In this document: in pieces, positions 1 through 10,900 of the stretch
How positions within the stretch are numbered: the first letter of the stretch is position 1
How the letters are laid out: each line of letters begins with the position of its first letter
NCBI GenBank assembly: GCA_029224185.1
Contig: JANZKI010000034.1
Coordinates: forward strand, 186,001 to 250,000
DNA: 64,000 nucleotides
From: Karalla daura
Lineage: Eukaryota; Chordata; Actinopteri; Chaetodontiformes; Leiognathidae
Direction: 5' to 3'
Notes under the pieces: generated by a model
Told to the model about the DNA's origin: nothing
The model's input: only the letters and a program-made list of their open reading frames with translations
Database searches by the model: none
Translations under genes and position numbers: made by a program

Positions 1-100
1 GTGTAATGTTTAACATTGATGGCAGTGGTGGGACAATGAATGGGGGCTTATGGAAAGAAAAGGCTGCACTGGGCCTATGATGAGGCTCGTCGTTTAAATT
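1..100 (+). repeat. Partial monomer at left edge (3' tail of an f-type monomer)
   Basis: The window opens inside a monomer at GTGTAATGTTTAAC, the last hundred or so bases before the next TCACAAGG. It is identical by eye to 50893-50992, where the preceding monomer (50222) is f-type, so the off-window monomer is probably also f-type. It carries the CTATGATGAG variant just before the first full monomer. Confidence 0.85.
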
Positions 101-186
101 TCACAAGGCGCACGGGTTTATGGCCTGCCCCGCATGAGAGAGCAAAAATGTTCCTACAAAACTGGAAAAAAGAATTTGTCTGCTGC

Positions 187-501
187 TTAGGGTGAGGCTG
201 GGAGCAGCGTGAAAAGAGCGAAACGAGAGCTGATTTTTAAGCGATCCCGCATGTCGGCCCTGTGCAAAGAAGAGATTGGACATGCCCAATGCTGACGAGG
301 CCCTTTCAAACTCTGGGAGTCTCCCAGGGCCTGTGCCATCTGCTGGGGTGCATTGAAGCTGGACGCCTCATCACTTTGTATTACCATGTCAGCAGAGGAG
401 ACAATGGAGCAGGTACCTGAGCACATGGTCGTCGAGAAGAGGTTCTGCTGAAAAACCATACAATCTATCAGCGTGCAACTCGCTACACAAACACACCACA
501 A
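187..501 (-). other. Recurrent non-genic ORF (104 codons), representative copy
   Basis: Nearly every class I monomer contains this minus-strand ORF, with overlapping minus-strand ORFs of 62 and 67 codons and plus-strand ORFs of 66-99 codons. I do not annotate a gene. Variants between monomers are largely amino-acid-changing (D/G, T/A, I/N, D/H/Y, L/P, L/G), class II copies stop early, and 1-bp indels fuse or break frames (37205-37609, 30717-31136). I recognise no domain. Persistence is explained by array homogenisation. Confidence 0.6.
313..327. other. Recurrent dyad 1: CTGGGAG-T-CTCCCAG (representative copy)
   Basis: This is a perfect 7-bp inverted repeat around a single T. A second GGCC pair (299-302 with 328-331) can extend the stem with a one-sided bulge. 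It is present in most class I monomers. One arm base is changed in class II (CTGCGAG) and in b (CTGGGGG), and CTCCCGGGG occurs at about 24234, 25773, 35031, 37341 and 38879. It could extrude as a short hairpin or serve as a symmetric protein site; function is unknown. Confidence 0.75.
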
Positions 502-644
502 GATTCTTCAATTTTTGAAATGAAAATGAAGTTTCAAAGCCAAAGTATGGCAACGTTACGAATGTTTGTTTGTGGAGTTCTGTTTTTCCCATTCATTCTT
601 ATGGGAAAGAGCCTGATTGGCCAAGTGATAAACATTTGGCTCTA

Positions 645-709
645 TGGAGACTGCGCTTTCACCTATCTGGAATATGAGCTCACTGTCACGCCGTAGGGGA
701 CAGTCTCCA
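645..709. other. Spaced inverted repeat TGGAGACTG / CAGTCTCCA
   Basis: Nine-base arms at 645-653 and 701-709 are separated by 47 bases in C-tail monomers. H and V tails read TGGAGACAA, which shortens the pairing to seven bases. This could form a stem in a transcript of either strand. I see no known RNA family in it. Confidence 0.5.
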
Positions 710-746
710 GAACGCCCTGACACGACTTGATGTGTGTAGTATGAGA

Positions 747-760
747 ACTGTGGCCACAGT
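747..760. other. Recurrent dyad 2: ACTGTGGCCACAGT (representative copy)
   Basis: This is a perfect 14-bp palindrome, once per monomer, conserved in most copies. It is disrupted in c-type monomers (ACTGTGACCAGAGT), in HOR copies 2 and 3 at about 10009 and 15409 (CTGTCGCCACAG), and in the six 770-bp monomers (GTGACACAAT). It lies 15 bp from dyad 3, giving a roughly 42-bp symmetric cluster at the 3' end of the monomer. Confidence 0.78.
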
Positions 761-775
761 CGTGAGGAGCAGTGT

Positions 776-788
776 AATGTTTAACATT
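776..788. other. Recurrent dyad 3: AATGTT-T-AACATT (representative copy)
   Basis: This is a perfect 6-bp inverted repeat around one T in monomers reading GTGTAATG. Others read GTGTAACG, giving AACGTT-T-AACATT with one mismatch. The perfect form therefore differs from the other by a CpG to TpG transition. It is also present at 5-17. Confidence 0.72.
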
Positions 789-871
789 GATGGCAGTGGT
801 GGGACAATGAATGGGGGCTTATGGAAAGAAAAGGCTGCACTGGGCCTACGATGAGGCTCGTCGTTTAAATT

Positions 872-1643
872 TCACAAGGCGCACGGGTTTATGGCCTGCC
901 CCGCATGAGAGAGCAAAAATGTTCCTACAAAACTGGAAAAAAGAATTTGTCTGCTGCTTAGGGTGAGGCTGGGAGTAGCGTGAAAAGAGCGAAACGAGAG
1001 CTGATTTTTAAGCGATCCCGCATGTCGGCCCTGTGCAAAGAAGAGATTGGACATGCCCAATGCTGACGGGGCCCTTTTAAACTCTGGGGGTCTCCCAGGG
1101 CCTGTGCCATCTGCTGGGGTGCATTGAAGCTGGACGCCTCATCACTTTGTATTACCATGTAAGCAGAGGAGACAATGGAGCAGGTACCTGAGCACATGGT
1201 CGTCGAGAAGAGGTTCTGCTGAAAAACCATACAACCTATCAGCGTGCAACTCGCTACACAAACACACCACAAGATTCTTCAATTTTTGAAATGAAAATGA
1301 AGTTTCAAAGTCAAAGTATGGCAACGTTGCGAATGTTTGTTTGTGGAGTTCTGTTTTTCCCATTCATTCTTGTGGGAAAAAGCCAAATTGGCCAAGTGAT
1401 AAACATTTGGCTCTATGGAGACAACGTTTTCACCAATCTGGAATACGAGCTCACTGTCACGCCGTAGGGGAGAGTCTCCAGAATGCTCTGACACGATTTG
1501 GTGTGTGTACTATGAGAACTGTGGCCACAGTCGCGAGGAGAAGTGTAACGTTTAACATTGATGGCAGTGGTGGGACAATGAATGGGGGCTTATGGAGAAA
1601 AAAGGCTGCACTGGGCCATACGATGAGGCTCCTCGTTTAAATT
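872..1643 (+). repeat. Monomer type b (class I head, class II-like middle and tail)
   Basis: Diagnostic variants are GGGAGTAGCG, CTTTTAAACTCTGGGGG, ATGTAAGCAGAGG, ACAACCTATC, AAAGTCAAAG, AACGTTGCG and an AACGTTTTCACC tail. Its 3' end has CCATACGATGAG, a 1-bp insertion that makes this copy 772 bp. The CTGGGAG arm of the first dyad is altered to CTGGGGG. The type recurs at 6272, 11672 and 51764, and its first part recurs at 15530. Confidence 0.88.
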
Positions 1644-2414
1644 TCACAAGGTGCACGGGTTTCTGGCCTGCCCCGCATGAGAGAGCACCAATGTTCCTAC
1701 AAAACTGGAAAAAAAGAATTTGTCTGCTGCTTAGGGTGTGGCTGGCAGCAGCGTGAAAAGAGCGAAACGAGAGCTGATTTTAAAGCGATCCCGCATGTCG
1801 GCCCGGTGCTATGAAGAGATTGGACATGCCCAATGCTGAGGGGGCCCTTTTCCACTCTGCGAGTCTCCCAGGGCCTGTGCCATCTGCTGGGGTGCATTGA
1901 AGCTGGACGCCTCATCACTTTGTATGACCATGTGAGCAGAGGAGACATTGGAGCAGGTACCTGAGCACATGGTTGTCGAGAAATGGTGCTGCTGAAAAAC
2001 CATACAACCTATCAGCGTGCAACTCGCGACCAAACACACCACAAGATTCTTCAATTTCTGAAATGAAAATGAAGTTTCAAAGTCAAAGTATGGCAACGTT
2101 GCGAATGTTTGTTTGTGGAGTTCTTTTTTTCCCATTCATTCTTATGGGAAAAAGCCAAAATGGCGAAGTGATAAACATTTGGCTCTATGGAGACTGCGCT
2201 TTCACCAATCTGGAATACGGGCTAACTGTCACGCCGTAGGGGATAGTTTCCAGAACACCATGACGCGATTTGGTGTGTGTACCATGAAAACTGTGACCAG
2301 AGTCGCGAGGAGAAGTGTAACGTTTAACATTGATGTCAGCTGTTGGAAATTGAATGGGGGCTTCAGGAGGGAAAAGGCTGCACTGGGCCTACGATGATGC
2401 TCGTCGTTTAAATT
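1644..2414 (+). repeat. Monomer type c (class II)
   Basis: The monomer begins GTGCACGGGTTTCTGG. It has a longer A-run, GGCAGCAGCG, GATTTTAAAGCG, GGTGCTATGAAG, ATTGGAGC, CGCGACCAAAC and TTTCTGAAATG. Its 3' end is GATGTCAGCTGTTGG followed by CTTCAGGAGGG, where class I has GATGGCAGTGGTGGG and CTTATGGA. Compensating 1-bp indels keep the length at 771. The type recurs at 7044, 12444, 24011, 30176, 34806 and 52536. Confidence 0.88.
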
Positions 2415-3187
2415 TCACAAGGCGCACGGATTTATGGCCTGCCCCGCATGAGAGAGCACCATTGTTCCTACAAAACTGGAAAAAATAATTGGTCTGCTGC
2501 TTAGGGTGTGGCTGGGAGCAGCGTGAAAAGAGTGAAACGAGAGCTGATTTTTTGAGCGATCCCGCATGTCGGCCCGGTGCTATGAAGAGATTGGACATGC
2601 CCAATGCTGAGGGGGCCCTTTCCCACTCTGCGAGTCTCCCAGGGCCTGTGCCATCTGCTGGGGTGCATTTAAGCTGGACGCCTCATCACTTTGTATGACC
2701 ATGTGAGCAGAGGAGACAATGGAGCAGGTACCTGAGCACATGGTTGTCGAGAAATGGTGCTGCTGAAAAACCATACAACCTATCAGCGTGCAACTCGCTA
2801 CACAAACACACCACAAGATTCTTCAATTTTTGAAATGAAAATGAAGTTTCAAAGTCAAAGTATGGCAACGTTGCGAATGTTTGTTTGTGGAGTTCTGTTT
2901 TTCCCATTCATTCTTGTGGTAAAAAGCCAAATTGGCCAAATGATAAACATTTGGCTCTATGGAGACAATGTTTTCACCAATCTGGAATACGAGCTCACTG
3001 TCACGCCGTAGGGGATAGTCTCCAGAATGCCCTGACACGATTTGGTGTGTGTACTATGAGAACTGTGGCCACAGTCGCGAGGAGAAGTGTAACGTTTAAC
3101 ATTGATGGCAGTGGTGGGACAATGAATGGGGGCTTATGGAGAAAAAAGGCTGCACTGGGCCATACGATGAGGCTCCTCGTTTAAATT
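2415..3187 (+). repeat. Monomer type d (class II)
   Basis: Diagnostic variants are GAGAGCACCATTG, AAAATAATTGG, AGAGTGAAACG, GATTTTTTGAGCG and GCATTTAAGCTGG, with an AATGTTTTCACC tail. Two 1-bp insertions make it 773 bp. Copy 1 has a private GCACGGATTTATGG (about 2450) and CTTGTGGTAAAAAG (about 2920), both shared with 53307-54079. The type recurs at 7815, 13215, 30947 and 53307. Related forms with class I middles occur at 16301, 24782, 35577 and 56393. Confidence 0.88.
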
Positions 3188-3958
3188 TCACAAGGTGCAC
3201 GGGTTTCTGGCCTGCCCCGCATGAGAGAGCAAAAATGTTCCTACAAAACTGGAAAAAAGAATTTGTCTGCTGCTTAGGGTGAGGCTGGGAGCAGCGTGAA
3301 AAGAGCGAAACGAGAGCTGATTTTTAAGCGATCCCGCATGTCGGCCCTGTGCAAAGAAGAGATTGGACATGCCCAATGCTGACGGGGCCCTTTCAAACTC
3401 TGGGAGTCTCCCAGGGCCTGTGCCATCTGCTGGGGTGCATTGAAGCTGGACGCCTCATCACTTTGTATTACCATGTCAGCAGAGGAGACAATGGAGCAGG
3501 TACCTGAGCACATGGTCGTCGAGAAGAGGTTCTGCTGAAAAACCATACAATCTATCAGCGTGCAACTCGCTACACAAACACACCACAAGATTCTTCAATT
3601 TTTGAAATGAAAATGAAGTTTCAAAGCCAAAGTATGGCAACGTTACGAATGTTTGTTTGTGGAGTTCTGTTTTTCCCATTCATTCTTATGGGAAAGAGCC
3701 TAATTGGCCAAGTGATAAACATTTGGCTCTATGGAGACTGCGCTTTCACCAATCTGGAGCATGAGCTCACTGTCAAGCCGTAGGGGACAGTCTCCAGAAT
3801 GCCCTGACACGATTTGGTGTGTGTAGTATGAGAACTGTGGCCACAGTCGCGAGGAGTAGTGTAACGTTTAACATTGATGGCAGTGGTGGGACAATGAATG
3901 GGGGCTTATGGAGATAAAAGGCTGCACTGGGCCTACGATGAGGCTCGTCGTTTAAATT
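3188..3958 (+). repeat. Monomer type e (class II-like start, class I body)
   Basis: It opens with the class II GTGCACGGGTTTCTGG, then switches to class I features (GAGAGCAAAAATG, GCTTAGGGTGAGG). It ends with a TGCGCTTTCACCAATC then GGAGCATGAGC tail and GTAGTGTAACG. It is itself an old class II/class I mosaic. It recurs at 8588, 13988, 31720, 33263 and 54080. Confidence 0.88.
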
Positions 3959-4729
3959 TCACAAGGCGCACGGGTTTATGGCCTGCCCCGCATGAGAGAG
4001 CACCAATGTTCCTACAAAACTGGAAAAAAGAATTTGTCTGCTGCTCAGGGTGTGGCTGGGAGCAGCGTGAAAAGAGCGAAACGAGAGCTGATTTTTAAGC
4101 GATCCCGCATGTCGGCCCTGTGCAAAGAAGAGATTGGACATGCCCAATGCTGACGGGGCCCTTTCAAACTCTGGGAGTCTCCCAGGGCCTGTGCCATCTG
4201 CTGGGGTGCATTGAAGCTGGACGCCTCATCACTTTGTATTACCATGTCAGCAGAGGAGACAATGGAGCAGGCACCTGAGCACATGGTCGTCGAGAAGAGG
4301 TTCTGCTGAAAAACCATACAATCTATCAGCGTGCAACTCGCTACACAAATACACCACAAGATTCTTCAATTTTTGAAATGAAAATGAAGTTTCAAAGCCA
4401 AAGTATGGCAACGTTACGAATGTTTGTTTGTGGAGTTCTGTTTTTCCCATTCATTCTTATGGGAAAGAGCCTAATTGGCCAAGTGATAAACATTTGGCTC
4501 TATGGAGACTGCGCTTTCACCTATCTGGAATATGAGCTCACTGTCACGCCGTAGGGGACAGTCTCCAGAACGCCCTGACACGACTTGATGTGTGTAGTAT
4601 GAGAACTGTGGCCACAGTCGCGAGGAGCAGTGTAATGTTTAACATTGATGGCAGTGGTGGGACAATGAATGGGGGCTTATGGAAAGAAAAGGCTGCACTG
4701 GGCCTATGATGAGGCTCGTCGTTTAAATT
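3959..4729 (+). repeat. Monomer type f (class I)
   Basis: Head variants are GAGAGCACCAATG and GCTCAGGGTGTGG, preceded by GGAGATAAAAGG, with a C-type tail. Copy 1 carries GGCACCTGAG (KpnI site lost, about 4270) and AAATACACC. Copies 2 and 3 keep GGTACC and AAACACACC and gain GTGATCAAC. The same copy-1 variants occur at 50222-50992 and 54851-55621. Confidence 0.86.
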
Positions 4730-5500
4730 TCACAAGGCGCACGGGTTTATGGCCTGCCCCGCATGAGAGAGCAAAAATGTTCCTACAAAACTGGAAAAAA
4801 GAATTTGTCTGCTGCTTAGGGTGAGGCTGGGAGCAGCGTGAAAAGAGCGAAACGAGAGCTGATTTTTAAGCGATCCCGCATGTCGGCCCTGTGCAAAGAA
4901 GAGATTGGACATGCCCAATGCTGACGGGGCCCTTTCAAACTCTGGGAGTCTCCCAGGGCCTGTGCCATCTGCTGGGGTGCATTGAAGCTGGACACCTCAT
5001 CACTTTGTATTACCATGTCAGCAGAGGAGACAATGGAGCAGGCACCTGAGCACATGGTCGTCGAGAAGAGGTTCTGCTGAAAAACCATACAATCTATCAG
5101 CGTGCAACTCGCTACACAAATACACCACAAGATTCTTCAATTTTTGAAATGAAAATGAAGTTTCAAAGCCAAAGTATGGCAACGTTACGAATGTTTGTTT
5201 GTGGAGTTCTGTTTTTCCCATTCATTCTTATGGGAAAGAGCCTAATTGGCCAAGTGATAAACATTTGGCTCTATGGAGACTGCGCTTTCACCTATCTGGA
5301 ATATGAGCTCACTGTCACGCCGTAGGGGACAGTCTCCAGAACGCCCTGACACGACTTGATGTGTGTAGTATGAGAACTGTGGCCACAGTCGCGAGGAGCA
5401 GTGTAATGTTTAACATTGATGGCAGTGGTGGGACAATGAATGGGGGCTTATGGAAAGAAAAGGCTGCACTGGGCCTATGATGAGGCTCGTCGTTTAAATT
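4730..5500 (+). repeat. Monomer type g (class I)
   Basis: The head is like type a (GAGAGCAAAAATG, GCTTAGGGTGAGG). It also has GACACCTC (about 4993) in place of GACGCCTC, GGCACCTGAG (about 5041, KpnI lost) and AAATACACC. It recurs at 10130. At 15530, where the third g would be expected, a b-like monomer is found instead. At 55622 only the first part of g is present, fused to a b-like monomer. Confidence 0.87.
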
Positions 5501-8500
5501 TCACAAGGCGCACGGGTTTATGGCCTGCCCCGCATGAGAGAGCAAAAATGTTCCTACAAAACTGGAAAAAAGAATTTGTCTGCTGCTTAGGGTGAGGCTG
5601 GGAGCAGCGTGAAAAGAGCGAAACGAGAGCTGATTTTTAAGCGATCCCGCATGTCGGCCCTGTGCAAAGAAGAGATTGGACATGCCCAATGCTGACGAGG
5701 CCCTTTCAAACTCTGGGAGTCTCCCAGGGCCTGTGCCATCTGCTGGGGTGCATTGAAGCTGGACGCCTCATCACTTTGTATTACCATGTCAGCAGAGGAG
5801 ACAATGGAGCAGGTACCTGAGCACATGGTCGTCGAGAAGAGGTTCTGCTGAAAAACCATACAATCTATCAGCGTGCAACTCGCTACACAAACACACCACA
5901 AGATTCTTCAATTTTTGAAATGAAAATGAAGTTTCAAAGCCAAAGTATGGCAACGTTACGAATGTTTGTTTGTGGAGTTCTGTTTTTCCCATTCATTCTT
6001 ATGGGAAAGAGCCTAATTGGCCAAGTGATAAACATTTGGCTCTATGGAGACTGCGCTTTCACCTATCTGGAATATGAGCTCACTGTCACGCCGTAGGGGA
6101 CAGTCTCCAGAACGCCCTGACACGAATTGATGTGTGTAGTATGAGAACTGTGGCCACAGTCGCGAGGAGCAGTGTAATGTTTAACATTGATGGCAGTGGT
6201 GGGACAATGAATGGGGGCTTATGGAAAGAAAAGGCTGCACTGGGCCTACGATGAGGCTCGTCGTTTAAATTTCACAAGGCGCACGGGTTTATGGCCTGCC
6301 CCGCATGAGAGAGCAAAAATGTTCCTACAAAACTGGAAAAAAGAATTTGTCTGCTGCTTAGGGTGAGGCTGGGAGTAGCGTGAAAAGAGCGAAACGAGAG
6401 CTGATTTTTAAGCGATCCCGCATGTCGGCCCTGTGCAAAGAAGAGATTGGACATGCCCAATGCTGACGGGGCCCTTTTAAACTCTGGGGGTCTCCCAGGG
6501 CCTGTGCCATCTGCTGGGGTGCATTGAAGCTGGACGCCTCATCACTTTGTATTACCATGTAAGCAGAGGAGACAATGGAGCAGGTACCTGAGCACATGGT
6601 CGTCGAGAAGAGGTTCTGCTGAAAAACCATACAACCTATCAGCGTGCAACTCGCTACACAAACACACCACAAGATTCTTCAATTTTTGAAATGAAAATGA
6701 AGTTTCAAAGTCAAAGTATGGCAACGTTGCGAATGTTTGTTTGTGGAGTTCTGTTTTTCCCATTCATTCTTGTGGGAAAAAGCCAAATTGGCCAAGTGAT
6801 AAACATTTGGCTCTATGGAGACAATGTTTTCACCAATCTGGAATATGAGCTCACTGTCACGCCGTAGGGGAGAGTCTCCAGAATGCTCTGACACGATTTG
6901 GTGTGTGTACTATGAGAACTGTGGCCACAGTCGCGAGGAGAAGTGTAACGTTTAACATTGATGGCAGTGGTGGGACAATGAATGGGGGCTTATGGAGAAA
7001 AAAGGCTGCACTGGGCCATACGATGAGGCTCCTCGTTTAAATTTCACAAGGTGCACGGGTTTCTGGCCTGCCCCGCATGAGAGAGCACCAATGTTCCTAC
7101 AAAACTGGAAAAAAAGAATTTGTCTGCTGCTTAGGGTGTGGCTGGCAGCAGCGTGAAAAGAGCGAAACGAGAGCTGATTTTAAAGCGATCCCGCATGTCG
7201 GCCCGGTGCTATGAAGAGATTGGACATGCCCAATGCTGAGGGGGCCCTTTTCCACTCTGCGAGTCTCCCAGGGCCTGTGCCATCTGCTGGGGTGCATTGA
7301 AGCTGGACGCCTCATCACTTTGTATGACCATGTGAGCAGAGGAGACATTGGAGCAGGTACCTGAGCACATGGTTGTCGAGAAATGGTGCTGCTGAAAAAC
7401 CATACAACCTATCAGCGTGCAACTCGCGACCAAACACACCACAAGATTCTTCAATTTCTGAAATGAAAATGAAGTTTCAAAGTCAAAGTATGGCAACGTT
7501 GCGAATGTTTGTTTGTGGAGTTCTTTTTTTCCCATTCATTCTTATGGGAAAAAGCCAAAATGGCGAAGTGATAAACATTTGGCTCTATGGAGACTGCGCT
7601 TTCACCAATCTGGAATACGGGCTAACTGTCACGCCGTAGGGGATAGTTTCCAGAACACCATGACGCGATTTGGTGTGTGTACCATGAAAACTGTGACCAG
7701 AGTCGCGAGGAGAAGTGTAACGTTTAACATTGATGTCAGCTGTTGGAAATTGAATGGGGGCTTCAGGAGGGAAAAGGCTGCACTGGGCCTACGATGATGC
7801 TCGTCGTTTAAATTTCACAAGGCGCACGGGTTTATGGCCTGCCCCGCATGAGAGAGCACCATTGTTCCTACAAAACTGGAAAAAATAATTGGTCTGCTGC
7901 TTAGGGTGTGGCTGGGAGCAGCGTGAAAAGAGTGAAACGAGAGCTGATTTTTTGAGCGATCCCGCATGTCGGCCCGGTGCTATGAAGAGATTGGACATGC
8001 CCAATGCTGAGGGGGCCCTTTCCCACTCTGCGAGTCTCCCAGGGCCTGTGCCATCTGCTGGGGTGCATTTAAGCTGGACGCCTCATCACTTTGTATGACC
8101 ATGTGAGCAGAGGAGACAATGGAGCAGGTACCTGAGCACATGGTTGTCGAGAAATGGTGCTGCTGAAAAACCATACAACCTATCAGCGTGCAACTCGCTA
8201 CACAAACACACCACAAGATTCTTCAATTTTTGAAATGAAAATGAAGTTTCAAAGTCAAAGTATGGCAACGTTGCGAATGTTTGTTTGTGGAGTTCTGTTT
8301 TTCCCATTCATTCTTGTGGGAAAAAGCCAAATTGGCCAAATGATAAACATTTGGCTCTATGGAGACAATGTTTTCACCAATCTGGAATACGAGCTCACTG
8401 TCACGCCGTAGGGGATAGTCTCCAGAATGCCCTGACACGATTTGGTGTGTGTACTATGAGAACTGTGGCCACAGTCGCGAGGAGAAGTGTAACGTTTAAC

Positions 8501-10900
8501 ATTGATGGCAGTGGTGGGACAATGAATGGGGGCTTATGGAGAAAAAAGGCTGCACTGGGCCATACGATGAGGCTCCTCGTTTAAATTTCACAAGGTGCAC
8601 GGGTTTCTGGCCTGCCCCGCATGAGAGAGCAAAAATGTTCCTACAAAACTGGAAAAAAGAATTTGTCTGCTGCTTAGGGTGAGGCTGGGAGCAGCGTGAA
8701 AAGAGCGAAACGAGAGCTGATTTTTAAGCGATCCCGCATGTCGGCCCTGTGCAAAGAAGAGATTGGACATGCCCAATGCTGACGGGGCCCTTTCAAACTC
8801 TGGGAGTCTCCCAGGGCCTGTGCCATCTGCTGGGGTGCATTGAAGCTGGACGCCTCATCACTTTGTATTACCATGTCAGCAGAGGAGACAATGGAGCAGG
8901 TACCTGAGCACATGGTCGTCGAGAAGAGGTTCTGCTGAAAAACCATACAATCTATCAGCGTGCAACTCGCGACACAAACACACCACAAGATTCTTCAATT
9001 TTTGAAATGAAAATGAAGTTTCAAAGCCAAAGTATGGCAACGTTACGAATGTTTGTTTGTGGAGTTCTGTTTTTCCCATTCATTCTTATGGGAAAGAGCC
9101 AAATTGGCCAAGTGATAAACATTTGGCTCTATGGAGACTGCGCTTTCACCAATCTGGAGCATGAGCTCACTGTCAAGCCGTAGGGGACAGTCTCCAGAAT
9201 GCCCTGACACGATTTGGTGTGTGTAGTATGAGAACTGTGGCCACAGTCGCGAGGAGTAGTGTAACGTTTAACATTGATGGCAGTGGTGGGACAATGAATG
9301 GGGGCTTATGGAGATAAAAGGCTGCACTGGGCCTACGATGAGGCTCGTCGTTTAAATTTCACAAGGCGCACGGGTTTATGGCCTGCCCCGCATGAGAGAG
9401 CACCAATGTTCCTACAAAACTGGAAAAAAGAATTTGTCTGCTGCTCAGGGTGTGGCTGGGAGCAGCGTGAAAAGAGCGAAACGAGAGCTGATTTTTAAGC
9501 GATCCCGCATGTCGGCCCTGTGCAAAGAAGAGATTGGACATGCCCAATGCTGACGGGGCCCTTTCAAACTCTGGGAGTCTCCCAGGGCCTGTGCCATCTG
9601 CTGGGGTGCATTGAAGCTGGACGCCTCATCACTTTGTATTACCATGTCAGCAGAGGAGACAATGGAGCAGGTACCTGAGCACATGGTCGTCGAGAAGAGG
9701 TTCTGCTGAAAAACCATACAATCTATCAGCGTGCAACTCGCTACACAAACACACCACAAGATTCTTCAATTTTTGAAATGAAAATGAAGTTTCAAAGCCA
9801 AAGTATGGCAACGTTACGAATGTTTGTTTGTGGAGTTCTGTTTTTCCCATTCATTCTTATGGGAAAGAGCCTAATTGGCCAAGTGATCAACATTTGGCTC
9901 TATGGAGACTGCGCTTTCACCTATCTGGAATATGAGCTCACTGTCACGCCGTAGGGGACAGTCTCCAGAACGCCCTGACACGACTTGATGTGTGTAGTAT
10001 GAGAACTGTCGCCACAGTCGCGAGGAGCAGTGTAATGTTTAACATTGATGGCAGTGGTGGGACAATGAATGGGGGCTTATGGAAAGAAAAGGCTGCACTG
10101 GGCCTACGATGAGGCTCGTCGTTTAAATTTCACAAGGCGCACGGGTTTATGGCCTGCCCCGCATGAGAGAGCAAAAATGTTCCTACAAAACTGGAAAAAA
10201 GAATTTGTCTGCTGCTTAGGGTGAGGCTGGGAGCAGCGTGAAAAGAGCGAAACGAGAGCTGATTTTTAAGCGATCCCGCATGTCGGCCCTGTGCAAAGAA
10301 GAGATTGGACATGCCCAATGCTGACGGGGCCCTTTCAAACTCTGGGAGTCTCCCAGGGCCTGTGCCATCTGCTGGGGTGCATTGAAGCTGGACACCTCAT
10401 CACTTTGTATTACCATGTCAGCAGAGGAGACAATGGAGCAGGCACCTGAGCACATGGTCGTCGAGAAGAGGTTCTGCTGAAAAACCATACAATCTATCAG
10501 CGTGCAACTCGCTACACAAATACACCACAAGATTCTTCAATTTTTGAAATGAAAATGAAGTTTCAAAGCCAAAGTATGGCAACGTTACGAATGTTTGTTT
10601 GTGGAGTTCTGTTTTTCCCATTCATTCTTATGGGAAAGAGCCTAATTGGCCAAGTGATAAACATTTGGCTCTATGGAGACTGCGCTTTCACCTATCTGGA
10701 ATATGAGCTCACTGTCACGCCGTAGGGGACAGTCTCCAGAACGCCCTGACACGACTTGATGTGTGTAGTATGAGAACTGTGGCCACAGTCGCGAGGAGCA
10801 GTGTAATGTTTAACATTGATGGCAGTGGTGGGACAATGAATGGGGGCTTATGGAAAGAAAAGGCTGCACTGGGCCTATGATGAGGCTCGTCGTTTAAATT
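5501..10900 (+). repeat. Higher-order repeat unit, copy 2
   Basis: Monomers a-g start at 5501, 6272, 7044, 7815, 8588, 9359 and 10130, exactly 5400 bp after their copy 1 counterparts. Variants shared with copy 3 but not copy 1 are CGAATTGATG (about 6124), GCGACACAAAC (about 8970), GTGATCAAC (about 9887) and CTGTCGCCACAG (about 10009). Copies 2 and 3 are therefore each other's closest relatives here. A private change is GAATATGAG near 6843. Confidence 0.95.

Larger units (their letters stand above)
101..871 (+). repeat. Monomer type a (class I)
   Basis: The head carries GAGAGCAAAAATG, GCTTAGGGTGAGG and GGGAGCAGCG, with CTGACGAGGCCC near 292-303. The tail is the C type (TGCGCTTTCACCTATC, about 651-666). 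The copy is 771 bp long. It has both intact dyads, CTGGGAG-T-CTCCCAG at 313-327 and ACTGTGGCCACAGT at 747-760. A private CGTGAGG (about 762) replaces CGCGAGG and is shared only with the distal copy near 51654. Confidence 0.9.
101..5500 (+). repeat. Higher-order repeat unit, copy 1 (a-b-c-d-e-f-g, 5400 bp)
   Basis: Seven monomers start at 101, 872, 1644, 2415, 3188, 3959 and 4730, with lengths 771, 772, 771, 773, 771, 771 and 771. The same seven variants recur 5400 bp later. Against copy 2 I located about 14 substitutions and no indels by eye, for example at about 614, 726, 762, 1424, 1446, 2450, 2920, 3702, 4272, 4353, 4487, 4610 and 4708. That is roughly 99.7% identity, while neighbouring monomer types within the unit differ far more. 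This is the defining pattern of a HOR. Positions 1-5092 match 50893-55984 even better than they match the adjacent copy 2. Confidence 0.95.

Noticed and set aside
100..116. CENP-B box near GGCGCACGGGT
   Set aside because: The CGGG end matches, but the required TTCG and the central A are absent. The aligned bases read TCACAAGGCGCACGGG.
292..310. Hammerhead ribozyme core (CTGACGA)
   Set aside because: No GAAA core follows a stem II, and most monomers read CTGACGGGG or CTGAGGGGG. The likeness is by chance.
187..501. Repeated 62-139 codon ORFs on both strands as a tandem gene family
   Set aside because: They overlap in several frames, variable sites are mostly amino-acid-changing, 1-bp indels shift them, and no domain is recognisable. 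Repetition of one chance ORF explains them.
3188..3958. Monomer e as a transposon insertion because of its different start
   Set aside because: There is no target-site duplication or length change. It is a class II/class I mosaic of the same satellite.
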